This document shows positions 14,926 through 27,100 of a stretch of 64,000 nucleotides of DNA, one piece after another. Below the pieces are notes generated by a model that ran no database searches, was not told the DNA's origin, and worked only from the letters and a program-made list of their open reading frames with translations. Source of the DNA: Limnoperna fortunei (taxonomy: Eukaryota; Mollusca; Bivalvia; Mytilida; Modiolidae); the NCBI GenBank assembly GCA_944474755.1, contig OX104119.1, forward strand, positions 2,591,075 through 2,655,074, written 5' to 3'. The translations under genes and the position numbers were made by a program. How positions within the stretch are numbered: position 1 is the first letter of the stretch; each line of letters starts with the position of its first letter.

Positions 14926-15860
14926 TAAGACCAGGTGATGCCCTTTTTTCATAACCCGAAGTGATCTTATTCCCGTTGGTCAGGATTAGTGGCGGTTCCA
15001 TACATTTACCTCGGGTTATCATTGAACTATATTGCCTTGATATGCCAATTATCTGTTTTCCTTAACTACATTAAACAGTCAGATAAATAATTATAACAAT
15101 AATACAAAATATAACTATGGTTACATACCCCATCATCCATGGTATCATACAGAATTTGTCAACATATCAATTTGTAGCCAAAATAAACTCGATCTAATCA
15201 GTACAATTCTGTGTTTTCATTGTTTAACAGACAATGAATGTAGTTTAATTTCCTTTTTGTATGTAATACTGTACGTGAATCGTTGCGTTACATTAACGCA
15301 TTGTTGTATTGGAAGAGTCGTGATATTTTACGGTGTAATGTTCCCTGTAAGAATCACAAGAGTTATTCCGCTTGTAGTTGTCAAGTTAGTTGACGTATAT
15401 ATACGTGCCCGGGCATTTCGCGTTTGTGCTTGGGAAATATCACATGCAAAATTGGTAAAAGGCGGCATCCAGCCACCGTACAAATGTAAACATTTTTTGA
15501 CAGATGCCAAATAATGCCACGCAAACTAGATGAAACTACCGCCTAATTATAGCTGTGTATTGGGGGCGGCAATAATCTGTATTATATGTTCTAGCATGTT
15601 ATTATCTATCGACTTGATTCACTAAATTTAACACTTGAAATTAAGAGAGCAAAAGTTGTATTAATAAATTTGTTTTAACATAATTGTATGAAAGCATGTA
15701 AATCCTGACTAAATCAGGCCTCTAAAACTATCACTGAAAGTCAGAATTCAATGAAGAGTCTGGATCTATTTCAATAACTCGCTGTATTAAATGTTTGGCC
15801 AATGTAGAAAGTAATATACCGATGGCTTTATATTCTGTATTTATATTCAATCAACGAAGC
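14926..15860. other. Unique AT-rich DNA, no gene recognised
   Basis: Sequence between the 70-bp array and the dispersed repeat at 15.87 kb. Both strands contain only short frames (15257-15514 plus; 15328-15510 minus) with no recognisable domain. No RNA gene or repeat family was recognised. Confidence 0.5.
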
Positions 15861-15867
15861 AGGCGGG

Positions 15868-15898
<31 letters not shown>

Positions 15899-16140
15899 CG
15901 TCAGTCAGTCCGTTAGTCATGTTGTTGTCGCCCAGGATAGCGCTTTCATTTCTAAATGGATTATCATCAAACTTCGGGAAATTGTTACTTATAGTAGGTG
16001 CTTGGATGAGATGTATTTTAAGGGAACTTCGGCAAGGGAGACCATATTTTTGGGAGGGGGACTTAGTCAACTTTCATGCACATGTATATTCAATGTTGTC
16101 GCCTGGATAGCGCTTTCATTTCTTTGTGGAGTTTCATGAT
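15868..16140. repeat. Dispersed-repeat fragment with internal duplication
   Basis: Starts with a run of CCGTCCGTCAGT-like repeats (15886-15918), followed by two related blocks that each contain TTGTCGCCxGGATAGCGC and TTTCATTTCT (15922-15955 and 16095-16125). The arrangement looks like a fragment of an interspersed repeat. Family unknown; short open frames here are not convincing genes. Confidence 0.45.
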
Positions 16141-16300
16141 AATTCAATATACCAATTTAAATACAAAATACCACCTTATTGTAATTGGAACACGTGGGGT
16201 ATTGTGAGCTTGCTCACTAAGGTTCTTTAATTACCTACGTATATTTTTGTTTAGAGCTTAAAGGAGTTTTGCTTTTCACGTTTTATTGTGTGCTTATATA

Positions 16301-17841
16301 CACCTGGCCATAAGTTAGGGACCACCAGGATTTTAGTGGAGGTGATTTTTTAAAAAAACCAGTATGTTTATCAATTTATAACTATCCATTGTTATTTTCA
16401 CGTCTGGTTTATAATAGTCGACTATTTTAAAGAAGTTTATGATTTTAATATTCAAAATGTATAGAAAAGGCTAACATGATATCGTTTATAAAAATATGCC
16501 ATAAAACTGCAAAATCATAACTCAAAAAAAAAGTTTCAGTTTGAACCGCTGGTAATGTTACATACAAAGAGTTGGCAGGTTAGGGGTAATTAAGATGTAA
16601 GAAGAAATCATTTTAAAACATTTATTCACAAGAACAGAGTCCGTATCTTGTGTATTCATCACGCTTCCGGTGCAATTCTTGAACTCGTCTAATTCTTGAA
16701 CTCGTCTCCTCATCCTCTGGGCAAGTCTACGTTGAGGGAATTGCCACCACTCCTGATTAAAGTATCACGCAATTCTTGAATGTTCTGACATAGAGGGTCA
16801 CGTTCAATCCCTTTCCGGCCGAGATAGTCTCAAACATGCTCTATCAGATTCACATCCGGAGACATGGCAGGCTATGGTAATTTTTCAATCGCCTCATTTG
16901 CAAGATAATCTTTGACGATGCGTGCTCTATGAGGTCTTGCGTTGTCGTCCATGAACACGGTTCTGTCAAGTGGATGCGCATCAAAATGGGGCATAATACG
17001 GGGTCCAGAATCTGATCTCTGAGTTTGAAAGCAGTTAGTGTGCCATCTAATGGATACGAGTCTAAGTCATATGAGATACAGCCCCAAACTGTCACTCAGC
17101 CACCACCAACAGCTGTAGTTCCCAGAACATGTGCAGGATCAAAAGCTGTGTTGCGTTGACGCCATACCCGCATCCTACCATCATCTGGTTTCAGTAGAAA
17201 ACGACTTTCGTCGCACTAATAAATTCTTTTCCAAGAGCGAATATTCCACCCGATTTGGTCACGCGCCCACTGCAGCCGGGCATCCTTATGTCTTTGTGTA
17301 AGTGCTGGTCGCTTTATTGGTCTCCGTGCTCGTGTCTAGCAAGTCTTCGAAGTATAGTTTATATTCTCTCTCTGTTGTCTTCTTCGGTCGCCCTGATCTT
17401 GGCTTTTCCCCAACAATACCAGTTTCATTATATCTTCTCATTAGCCTGCTGATGACAGAATGGCCTACATTGAACCTATTTGAAACATGCCGCTGTGTCA
17501 TTCCAGCCCTTATCATACCAACTGCTTGCCATCTCTCTGCATCTGCTAGTTTTCGACGTACCATGTTGAAATGATTTCAAAACAGGATAAATTTTACCTG
17601 CTACGCACGTGCACATTATGAAATGAAAAAAGGCGTCAAACTTGGGTTTTCAAAAGCTGAGGGTAGTGTTTTTAAAATCTCTATTGCTATTGTATCGTGA
17701 ATCGAGCGATTTAAAAATTTTAACAATAGATACTACAAACCTAGCTTTTGTTGATAATATATGTACAAAGAACCAGAAACAATAATTTTTTTAAAATTTA
17801 TTTCAAGCAAAACCTGGTGGTCCCTAACTTTTGGCCAAGTG
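16301..17841 (-). mobile_element. Tc1/mariner-type DNA transposon, decayed
   Basis: Bounded by terminal inverted repeats of about 34 bp: CACCTGGCCATAAGTTAGGG at the left and the complement of CACTTGGCCAAAAGTTAGGG at the right, both continuing ACCACCAGG. TA lies immediately outside each end (16299-16300 and 17842-17843), matching the TA target duplication of Tc1 elements. Length 1,541 bp is typical. It encodes a broken transposase on the minus strand, so it is non-autonomous now. Confidence 0.9.
16622..17564 (-). pseudogene. Tc1-family transposase pseudogene (DD34E)
   Basis: From ATG at 17564 the first ~70 residues are intact: MVRRKLADAERWQAVGMIRA, then a helix-turn-helix (TQRHVSNRFNVGHSVISRL) and the GRPKKTT hook. 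After that, frameshifts break the frame near 17330-17345 and again near 17000. Catalytic motifs remain readable in pieces: CDESRF (first Asp, near 17207), FMDDNARPHRAR (second Asp, near 16950) and NLIEHV (Glu, near 16845), with 34 residues between second Asp and Glu, i.e. DD34E. Stop codons occur just before CDESRF, before VTVWG, in LP-PAMSPD and after IEHV. An 18-bp tandem duplication lies at about 16674-16709. Dead gene. Confidence 0.88.
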
Positions 17842-19014
17842 TATATATATGCTTTGCATGTATCTATTAATATTTTATTTCGTGTTTTGCTTGTCCCTTT
17901 TAATTCAGTTTTATAAAATGTTTTTGCTTGGCGAATGTATGTTAATTGTGGGCTTATATAGTTTTTTTCTCGTTTGTTTGTTTATGTAGGGTTAACCTTT
18001 CTTTTTTTATTGTGTGCTTATATAGGATTTGCTTGTTATTGTATTTCAGACGTATTTAGTAAGTTTAACGGAGATTATGATATGTAGACTTTAGGTAATC
18101 CTTGGATCTTGAGGTTATTGCTTGATTTATTATCTCTTTGGATGGATTTTACGTTCTGATACTTACGACCGCCCCCCCCCCCTCAAAAAATAAATTGACA
18201 AGGAGGGCCAGTTCTCCTTTCGAAGGTCGGAGGTTTTTATTATGTACAACGGCTTCCTCTTGAAACAAAAATCTGAACGCAATTATATAGCTGAAAAATT
18301 GCTAAAAATTGCGCGTTAAACCCAATCAAATCTGCCAGCAAATTATGCAACGTCGTATTTTACAGATTATATTATGAAGTAAAAACATGTTCTTATCTGA
18401 TTTTTTTATTATTATTTCATGAAATAGACATGATATGACATGGTTAAAAATGCACCGATATTATAACAATGGATTTCTTAGATATGTTATTATAACTGCT
18501 GAATTTGAGGCTCTTCGTAGGGTAATATAATCACTACTACGCACACGGCTTGGGCTCTCCGCGGGGTAATATAACCATCACTTAACGGTGAACATTAAGA
18601 ATACACATGGCTTATATCAACACTGCATGTTAGCATATTATATATGATATATGAACAGGTCATCACAGCAAATATTCTTTAAGACTCAAGAGTAGTAGGA
18701 AGGTTGTCACCTATAGTCTGGCTATTGTATGGTAAAATGATGCAGTAAAGGATATATACTTGTCTTCAGGACACTGTAGCTCCTAATTTAATACCTATCT
18801 GCAGTGTTTCTTGTAGTAAATTGTCCAGTTATTGCAAGACCATCTACATTCTCAATGTAAAAATTGAACAAACTATTAAAAACCTGAATTCTTATTTACC
18901 TTTCAGGATTAACACCTACAAACCCATATTTTTGCTTGAAAACCTTATTAGCAAATAGCCAATTAATGCTGCCAGCGTTGCCAATAATTTTTTTATTATT
19001 TTCATTTTAAGTAG
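17842..19014. other. Unique AT-rich spacer, no gene
   Basis: The motif TTATTGTGTGCTTATATA occurs both left of the transposon (about 16284) and here (about 18007), so the transposon sits in locally duplicated DNA. A C homopolymer lies at 18172-18182. Around 18500-18590 a degenerate two-copy repeat contains GGGTAATATAA. No gene is supported. Confidence 0.5.
18205..18332 (+). repeat. SINE-like element, diverged copy A
   Basis: Carries the landmarks shared with the copy at 31.45 kb: GGTCGGAGGTTTT, CGGCTTCCTC, AACGCAATTATATAGCTG, AAAAATTGC and the end GCGTTAAACCCAATCAAA. The family's internal promoter cannot be identified here, so 'SINE-like' rests on size, dispersed copies and tail. Confidence 0.55.
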
Positions 19015-19052
19015 TTTTTTTTTTTTTTTTTTTTTTTTGGGGGGGGGGGGGG
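19015..19052. repeat. Homopolymer pair: T24 then G14
   Basis: A run of about 24 T is followed directly by about 14 G. Low-complexity tract prone to sequencing and length error. Confidence 0.9.
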
Positions 19053-20042
19053 CAATTAAACGTTCCACTTCAATTAGCAATCACTTCTACAGCATCTGAT
19101 TTGCATATTTGTCCAATTAAAAGAATAGAAGGCTTTGGGCTTTGTCAGTATGCAATTGGTTAGTACAGATGAAAAGACTAGATTCTTGGCTTTGTTACGG
19201 AGTATAGAATGGAGCAGAGATTACTGACCTCTGTAGCTATTTCCAATGAACTACAAGATGCTTTGTCAACATCTAAATGGTTACGTCAATATTATTATTT
19301 AGCAATCGAAATATACTTTATTCACGGGGGAAATTGTTTGCGAGCTTACAAGAATGGTCGCCGATATGACCGCCGCCCATTTATTGTCAAATTTTGACTT
19401 CGTATTATATGGTTAGAACGTGACGCTTCAAGCATGTTTATATATTATTATGAGTCAATAACAAAAAAGGGGGGAGCAAGTCAAAGATTTGATTCTTATT
19501 ATATCAGAGTTGTCCTCATTGTAAATTTTCAAGTAATGCTGTAGGCCAACTTAACTTTTAAGGACAGCAACAAAGTTATATTTTAAGGTTAAATGCAAAT
19601 TTTCCGCAGACCGACATACATGACAAGAAATATTACCAATACACTGTATGATGGTAGGGGTATATATACATACATTAAAAAGTAGAAAAAGATAAAAAAA
19701 GAGACATTTTAAATCAGTAGTAATTTCTGTCCTGGAGCTACAACAGAATGTTAGAAAAACATCCCATCTAAGCTACCCCGCCCCATAAAAAATGGATGGT
19801 GTCTAATAAAAACACAGACATGCCATGGAAAAGAGGAGTACCAATTCAGAATCCATTCTAAAAAGAAAACGTTTCCTGCTTTAAAGCGTGTTTTTTTACT
19901 TTACCAATCATACACCATTACAAGTATTATTCTACTCTGAAGCATCCCCATTTTTCGATTAAGAACAATTGCTGGTTTAGGAAACACCGAATCAAAATCA
20001 CGCGTAATCTACACGACATCACGTGATCTACTGTAAATAAGG
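19053..20042. other. Unique AT-rich DNA, no gene recognised
   Basis: Only short chance frames (e.g. 19209-19397 plus). No repeat family, RNA gene or domain recognised. Confidence 0.4.
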
Positions 20043-20984
20043 TTTATTATTCCTGTCTTTAATTATGTAAGGAAATGAACAACTTATTGATTCACATTTA
20101 AAATTAACAAAAGCATGAAATATTAAATCTAGTACTGATAATCTAGTGTACACTATAATATTCTATAATAAGCAACAACTATTATTCTATAATTAGCAAC
20201 AACTATTCCATATTCTATAATTAGCACAAGCATTTCCACATGCACACTTTTGACCGAAATATGTTTCAAAACAAATTCACAAAAATGTTCAGTTTCGTCA
20301 CAAATACATAATTCACAAAAGTGTTTATCATTTAAATCTTTAGATGAACAGATAATCTTCAAACAAAAAATGTCGAACATTTACATGGACAAAAATGATT
20401 CTACAAATTAACAATCAAACCATGACTTATGGTACATAGTAAAGCACTTAAAACTAAAAGAGGACAGTAAATACACAGTTATAGACTGACCTTACTACCA
20501 TAAAACGATCTCATATAAACAAACAAAATTTACCAAATACACAATTAAAAGTCATGATTTAGACTCTTAAATTGAAAAAAAGACTTCATTTGAGAAACAT
20601 GGTATCACAAGAATCACCATATGCATTCTTTAGACATGTCAGATACATATAATTCATTAACTATATGTCTCTTCACATGTCATATTTCCACAATTAGACA
20701 TAGGATATAAAAAAAAACCAGAATACATGTAGTTACAAAAACAACACAACATTTGTAATAATAATAACACAGTAATGCTAGAAAATAAAGACAAAAACAA
20801 GAAAATGAGATCTGAAACCATGTTTAGTAAAATGAACAAAAAGAAACTATGAAAGACGTGCAAGTAAAAGGGCGATAACTGGCGACAAAACTTATAAAAC
20901 ACCGACATTTTGAATAATCACTGTATATTTATCTTGTCATTGCAAACTTTGAACGTTCATATTGTGAACACAACTATACTTGTC
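20043..20984 (-). other. Possible 3' untranslated region of the kinase gene
   Basis: AT-rich sequence downstream of the stop codon. The first clear AATAAA on the minus strand is at 20043-20048, about 940 nt after the stop. No other gene is visible in between; short open frames here are AT-rich chance frames. The 3' end is inferred only from this hexamer. Confidence 0.25.
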
Positions 20985-21129
20985 TTATAAGATTAAGTTT
21001 CTTAGTTTGAGATACTGATAAATCTCCCAGAATTCCGCCGGCGATATATTTAACAGGAAGTCACTTTCTAAAACAGGGGTGATAATTTCCACACTCTCTT
21101 CTATTGTGAGTGATCGGTCAGCTGGTGCG
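20985..21129 (-). CDS. Exon 7 of ankyrin-kinase gene: C-terminus and stop
   Basis: 145 nt. Acceptor GTCTTCTTTTAG at 21130. The first C completes Asn800 and the frame is open for 47 further codons, ending in TAA at 20985-20987. The peptide includes LTIEESVEIITPVLESDFLL and a tail EFWEIYQYLKLRNLIL, an amphipathic helical pattern plausible as a C-terminal packing element of a PINK1-like kinase. The exact phase match with exon 6 is the main evidence. Confidence 0.75.
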
Positions 21130-24100
21130 CTAAAAGAAGACAATTAATTAGGAAATAGAGCTTTACATGAACAAAACTGCGTGCAGGAGGCGATAGATTC
21201 ACATAATGTAGTCCACAATATCTAATGATAATTAAATAACACACTATATTATCTTGTAAGAACTAACTCCAGCTAACTTTACGATCATAAAATAAAAGAA
21301 CGTTTGCACAAAACTTAAATAGTGTAATCCTCTTTCTCATTTTTAACTCCACTACTGGACGACAGCTGAATTTTCAGCAGTTATGAATCATATATTACAT
21401 TAATCTTCTAGAAGAATTAACAGCACGGTGAACTGTTTAACACACCATTATTTTAATCTTGAAATCGTCAACAATTAAAAATCTAAATTCTACCACAATT
21501 TTCTTTTGTTTTGATCAATTTCAAATTTTTTTAAGAGAGAATTGCTTATTACCGACGGGTTTGTTACAACTAACTTAAGATCGTTAAATGTATGGTTGCG
21601 GAGAAATAATGAATAGGTTGACGCTAACTGTGCTACAGATGGTGACGGATATTCTTGGTCTCTCTTCTTGTTCGTGATGTCACGGTTTTTCAGACCGAAG
21701 GTAACGCGGCGGGTGCCACTAGTGAAGCAGGATCTCCTCAACCGTCAAACCTCCTATTTGCGTCGTATGTATTGTGTGAGTGGTTTTTTTTGCAATTGTG
21801 CGTTTTTACTAACACCCTTTTGCATTGGCTCGTTTATGTGTGAGTGTTTTATTTTTTATATTTTTTTGCGCTTGCGCGTTCCTGTTACCAATTGTAAATT
21901 TGTTCTTTGATTTTGTTCTAATATACATCATTTTATACGAGTATTCAGGCTTCAACGCATAACCTATTTTCATTTAAAACACTGGACGCCATGATGTAGG
22001 TGGAAAAAGTGCGGAAGTCGCGTGAAAGTCAAACAAACTAAAACAATCAATCTTACTTCGTAGTCTGATCGTCTACAGACAGCAGGGAAAATATTCTTGC
22101 TTGGCAATACGTTATTACGTCTGATTCTATCCGTATCTCGCCGTGTCTAGGGTAAAAAAGCAGCATGCCGCAACTGTAAAAGAATTTTTTTTATTTTAAA
22201 TATACAGTAATAATATTCTATTTGACGAAATTTAGAAGTTTGTTTATTGTTTTTAATTAACCAGTATGACGAATATTTACAATTGCAAATAACGCCTGAT
22301 CATTATAAACGTAAGCATACATAATCACAAGCAGGAAGTAAATCAACAATAAATCAAAAGTTACATCAAAATTTATGTAGCGAATTGAACCGGTTATAAA
22401 GGCCACCCCCACAATCGTACTTCTATTGAACGTTATCGATGATCACCTAAAAACTTTGACACGCAATACAAAAACACACTCAATAGATAGAAGTGACAAA
22501 ACCACTTGATAGATGCGACATAACCAATAAATAAAAGCGACATAATCAAAAGATAGCAGCTACAGAACCAATATATAGAATGGACAGAACCAACAGATAT
22601 AAGCGATAGAAACCAACAGATAGAAGCGACTGAAACCAACAGATAGAAGCGACAGAATAAATAGATAGACGCGAAATAACCAACAAATAGACGCGTCAGA
22701 ACCAATAGATACACGCAACAGAACCAACAGATAAACGCGACAGAATCAAAAGATAGATAGACGCGAAATAGCTAAAAGATAGACGCGTCAGAACCAATAG
22801 ATCTAAGCGACATAAACAATACATAGACGCGACATATCAATAGATAGACGCATCCGAACCAATAGATAGACGCAACATAACCAATAAATACAGTGTTATA
22901 ACCAACAGATAGAAGCGACACAACCAATAGAAATACGAGACAGAACCAATAGATAGACACGACAGAACCAATAGATAGACACGACAGAACCAATAGATAT
23001 ATTAGACAGAACCAATATATAGAAGCGACAGTTTATTTCCAAACGTATATGGAAACAAATACAAACACAATATAACCAAATACAAATACATAAAAGATAA
23101 AATAATATATAAAAAAAATAGAAAAGAAAAACAGACAAATACACAATATGAAGGTCAAGGTAAGAGGTAAGAGTTATAATATTGATCTTGATACTAATAT
23201 ATTTAATCATCCACACTCCTGTGACGTGAGTTATATATTTAAACACATTATATTTTAATAAACTATATGAAATAAAATCTGTAACACTAAGCATTAGCTT
23301 GACATAAAAATAATCAAGTTACTATAGCAGCGCGCGTCTTTCCGTTATTCCATGAATCGGCCTAATCGCTAACTAGACATTCAAAGTAATCAACCTACCA
23401 TAGCAGCGCGCGTCTTTCCGCTATTCTTTGAATTGGGTCATCCAAGACCAGATTATGCAGAATGTGACGTAATCCTTCTGAGTAACATCTAGGAAGTTCC
23501 GGTATTTCGGATTCTGCGTAATGTGGACGATTGACGGAAGACTGTGGAAACGTATCACCCTCTGACACAGGTCTCAGAAGACTGTAGAACATCCGGCTGA
23601 CTGCGTACGCATCGGCTTTGCAGTAAATTTGCTCAAGCGTTGTCATCTGTCAAAATCAAAGAAACAGACATAAATCAATTCAATAAATAACGATCATCCT
23701 GTTTAAGAAATAAACCATGCTGTTAGTAAATGCACTTGCCATTTATCTAGATGGTGTTTTACGCAAATTTACATAATTTTTTCTGCCGTGTCATGATTAG
23801 ATTTTTTGAAGAGCGATGCCGGAGTGTAAGAGCCCCCGACTTTTGGCAGGTAATTGTCATCCATGTCAGTGGAGTCTAGCCCAGCGTATGTGAAGTCGGG
23901 TTTAACCATGCCACTCTATTGTTGCCACAGCAGATTACTCGGCCACCGATGTCATTTATTTAAACAGTAACATGCAAAAGTATATCAATAATAACATTAT
24001 GTTTCGACGGCATTAAATTTGTTTTGCTGTGTTCCTAAACTTGTTAACTACTTATATTGGGACAGACTTGAGATGTATAAAAGCCAAATTATGGTATATA

Positions 24101-27100
24101 GTATTGTATATTCGAATTTTAAAACTTCGTGTTATAATAAACAAATAGGTCTAACTTGTTCCGTCCTTAATATAGCTGAAATACTGCTCGCTGGACGTAA
24201 AGCAAAAATCCAATCAATCAATCAATCAACTAAACAACTGTGGTTTCGAGCCATTATGTCTAGTGCGTTCTGAATTATCTCCCTTAAACATATGTCTGTA
24301 GTGCCTCGTTTGGGCATGACCTATATGAAGATCTTGTTGAAATATATGAATATTTGTATTTAAAACTACATTTTTAAAAGAAGGCTTCTATCATAATAAT
24401 TTCTATAACGTTTTAATGGACTGTTCTTATCATATTAACATGTCACATGCCCCGGTTTAACTTAAACTTTACAGTTCTTTGACAGCTAAATAATTTCGCC
24501 AGTAGCTCATAAAAATTGTGTTGTGCTTCAAAATTCAATAAATAAAAAATACCTCGTCACTTTGATCTTGAATTATACCGTTTCTACTAAATCTTGTCAG
24601 CTCCGGAGCCCATGCATGGGCATTACCCGCGTAAACTTGTCTGCCGTCTGTGATTTTGATTGGATTTCCATCGGAGGACCTCAGAGTTTTTGCGAATCCA
24701 AAATCTGTCAAAACTGGTCTTAAACATTTGTCTAGAAATATGTTATCTGCCTTGATGTCACGATGTACAACGCCATTTTTCTGAAGATGATATACTGCAG
24801 ATAAAATCTGATACAACAAGTGAAGGATAAAGCTATTCGTTAATCCAAAGTCAGGTTCCGGATATTCCGACCGTTGCTGTACCATGAATGATTTCAAGGT
24901 CTGTGGATATTTTTGCATTACCAGAAAAGAAGTTCGATTGGCCATCTCAATTGGAACGTCAATTCTTGAGGGAATCAACAAGTTAATAAATTTCTTAAAC
25001 CTATCTGTAGCTCCCGTGTAATAATGCAAAACTGACACTATATTTGGATGATATGAGAGATTTATTGGGATATCGTGTTCCGGTCCAAAGTTCTGAATAA
25101 GGAATTGATCCAAGCTGTATCCATCTCCATGTTGACTAGCTTGTAAATTTATCAGATTAGTCATCATCTAAGAAAAAAATTAAAACAATTATTGTTCACA
25201 CATAATTAATTTAATTATGTAATTGCAAGCCCATACCCCAATCCTAACCCTAACCGTAGCAGAGGAGGTGCATAAAATCCTGATTTAGAGATATGATTTA
25301 ATTACCTAATGTTCTAAGTAGAAAAAAAATACAAAACGTCTTTAGTTTTCGGGTGTCTTCGCTCCCCTGGACTCCCTACCAGTAGTCTACATAACATCGC
25401 CGTAAGGAAGTGCACGACCAATCTTACGCCCTGAATTGTTTAAATAGCCATTTGAAAAGTGTCTGCTAGATAATAAGATTATCAAGGCTCGACATGCAGA
25501 GCTGTTCTGCGCGTCATCTAGTGGCGGACAGTTGAGGGTTATTTTCAAATTGTTTGTTTATTTGAATGGTGTTTAACTCAATTTTCATTAATTTTCAGGT
25601 ATATTATGGCGTCCAGTTTTTATTGGAGGAGGAAGTACCCGGAGAAAATCCGACCTTCGATAGGAAAACTGCAAATCCTGTTGGAGTCGAGCGCACCCTA
25701 CCTGCAGTGAGACTCGAAAAAGCAATTTCAGTGTTGACGGACAACGTGGTAAATAGTAGATGAATTACCTTAACCATTGTGGCCGAGGCCACTTCTTCGA
25801 ACTGGCTGTATGTTAACTTGGTTAACTTGTTCCGGTTTTAACTGGATTTATCAAGTTATGAAGTGTTTAATGATATTTAACTGGAGCAGGTGTTTTAATT
25901 GCAATTATAAATTCTCATAGAATATCATTGATAAATTTTGGGGTTTATGATTAATTCTGATATCATTAAATTTTTCATCGTTTTTAGTAAAAAATCTGCC
26001 AATGAAAGTTTTGACGGCGTCAAAAGCACTAGTATCGCAAGTGCAAATAAAATCTAGGTCATCTAAAAAAAATAAAAAACTGTTTGATTTGTAGCAGTAA
26101 AACCTTCGAGTCTCCTTTGAATTTTCTAGTAGTATACCTTATAGTCTCCACTGATGTCAAAAGATATGTTTTTGTTTTTGTTTTAATGGGTTTTAACGCC
26201 ACTTTCAGAAAAAAATCAGCTATATCATGGCGTCTAGTTTATATTTTTGGGGAGGAAGCAGGAGCACGTGTTGAACCCCCAACATTCAACAAGAAAACTG
26301 GCAATCAATTAACTTGGTAGTCGAGTACACCCTGTCTACCATTAAGCTAGAAACCGCAGCCTCAGTTTGGACAAGCATGTGATAGTAGATGACCAAATCG
26401 ACCATCAGGCTCCATAAAGGGGGTGCAAAATGCTAATATCAAAGGTCGGAGATTCTCACCGGGTAAACCGGTTTACTCCCAGAATAAAACTGGAAAAATT
26501 GTTAATGAAAGTGGCGTAAATCATAGCACATAAACAAATCAAACGACGATAATACTACCTATGTGCGCAGTCAAGTTGCTATTTTTTGTCAAACTTTTCT
26601 TGGTGGCAAAAACCTGGTACATTAATATAAATATTACCTCCTTGCTGAGAAATATAGTTCACATAACAACCAGTACATATATTTGGTTTGATAGGGAAAT
26701 CCCCTTTATTACAAAAGCTGCCTTTTAAAACGCATAATAAAAACATTCGGTACAACAGAACTTCCGGGTAACCAGGGTTCATAGAAGGTTTATTTTAAAT
26801 GTATTCGCGGAACGACAAAAATGTGATAATAAAGTATAAACAACTTAACTGGGTCATTGTTAATTAACAATTAGCTCTGTTATAAACTAGCAAAAATGAC
26901 GGCTATTGTACGGAATGGCTCTAACCATTTTCTTATCGGGGTGTGTGTGGGATGCTGGCATTGAGGGAAGAAATATCTTAAATTTTTTTTTTAATTTATT
27001 GATATTTAGTTGTATTATATTTTGGAGTTGTACATTCATAGCTTCTAAACTAGGACTAAAATTTTATTTCATTAAATGCAGTCACTATTTATATAAAGCT

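Noticed and set aside
2131..15022. Many 60-90 residue minus-strand frames with FTVYVVTVLLS-like peptide
   Set aside because: They are translations of the 70-bp repeat; the unit is not a multiple of three, so all three frames appear in turn. No start, domain or selection signal.
20153..20908. Minus-strand Phe/Leu/Cys-rich frames downstream of the kinase stop
   Set aside because: AT-rich composition, no domain; lies in the likely 3' untranslated region.
21490..21910. Overlapping 62-83 residue frames on both strands in intron 6
   Set aside because: They cross a dispersed-repeat fragment (GGTAACGCGGCGGGTGCC) and would disrupt the phase-consistent exon 6 to exon 7 splice.
22433..23294. Hydrophobic minus-strand frames suggesting membrane proteins
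   Set aside because: Produced by the 22-bp minisatellite (repeated ATTGGTTCTG/CTATCTATT on the minus strand) and adjoining AT-rich DNA.
23810..23950. Possible tRNA-derived element in intron 4
   Set aside because: GC-richer patch but no convincing A or B box and no cloverleaf could be drawn by eye.
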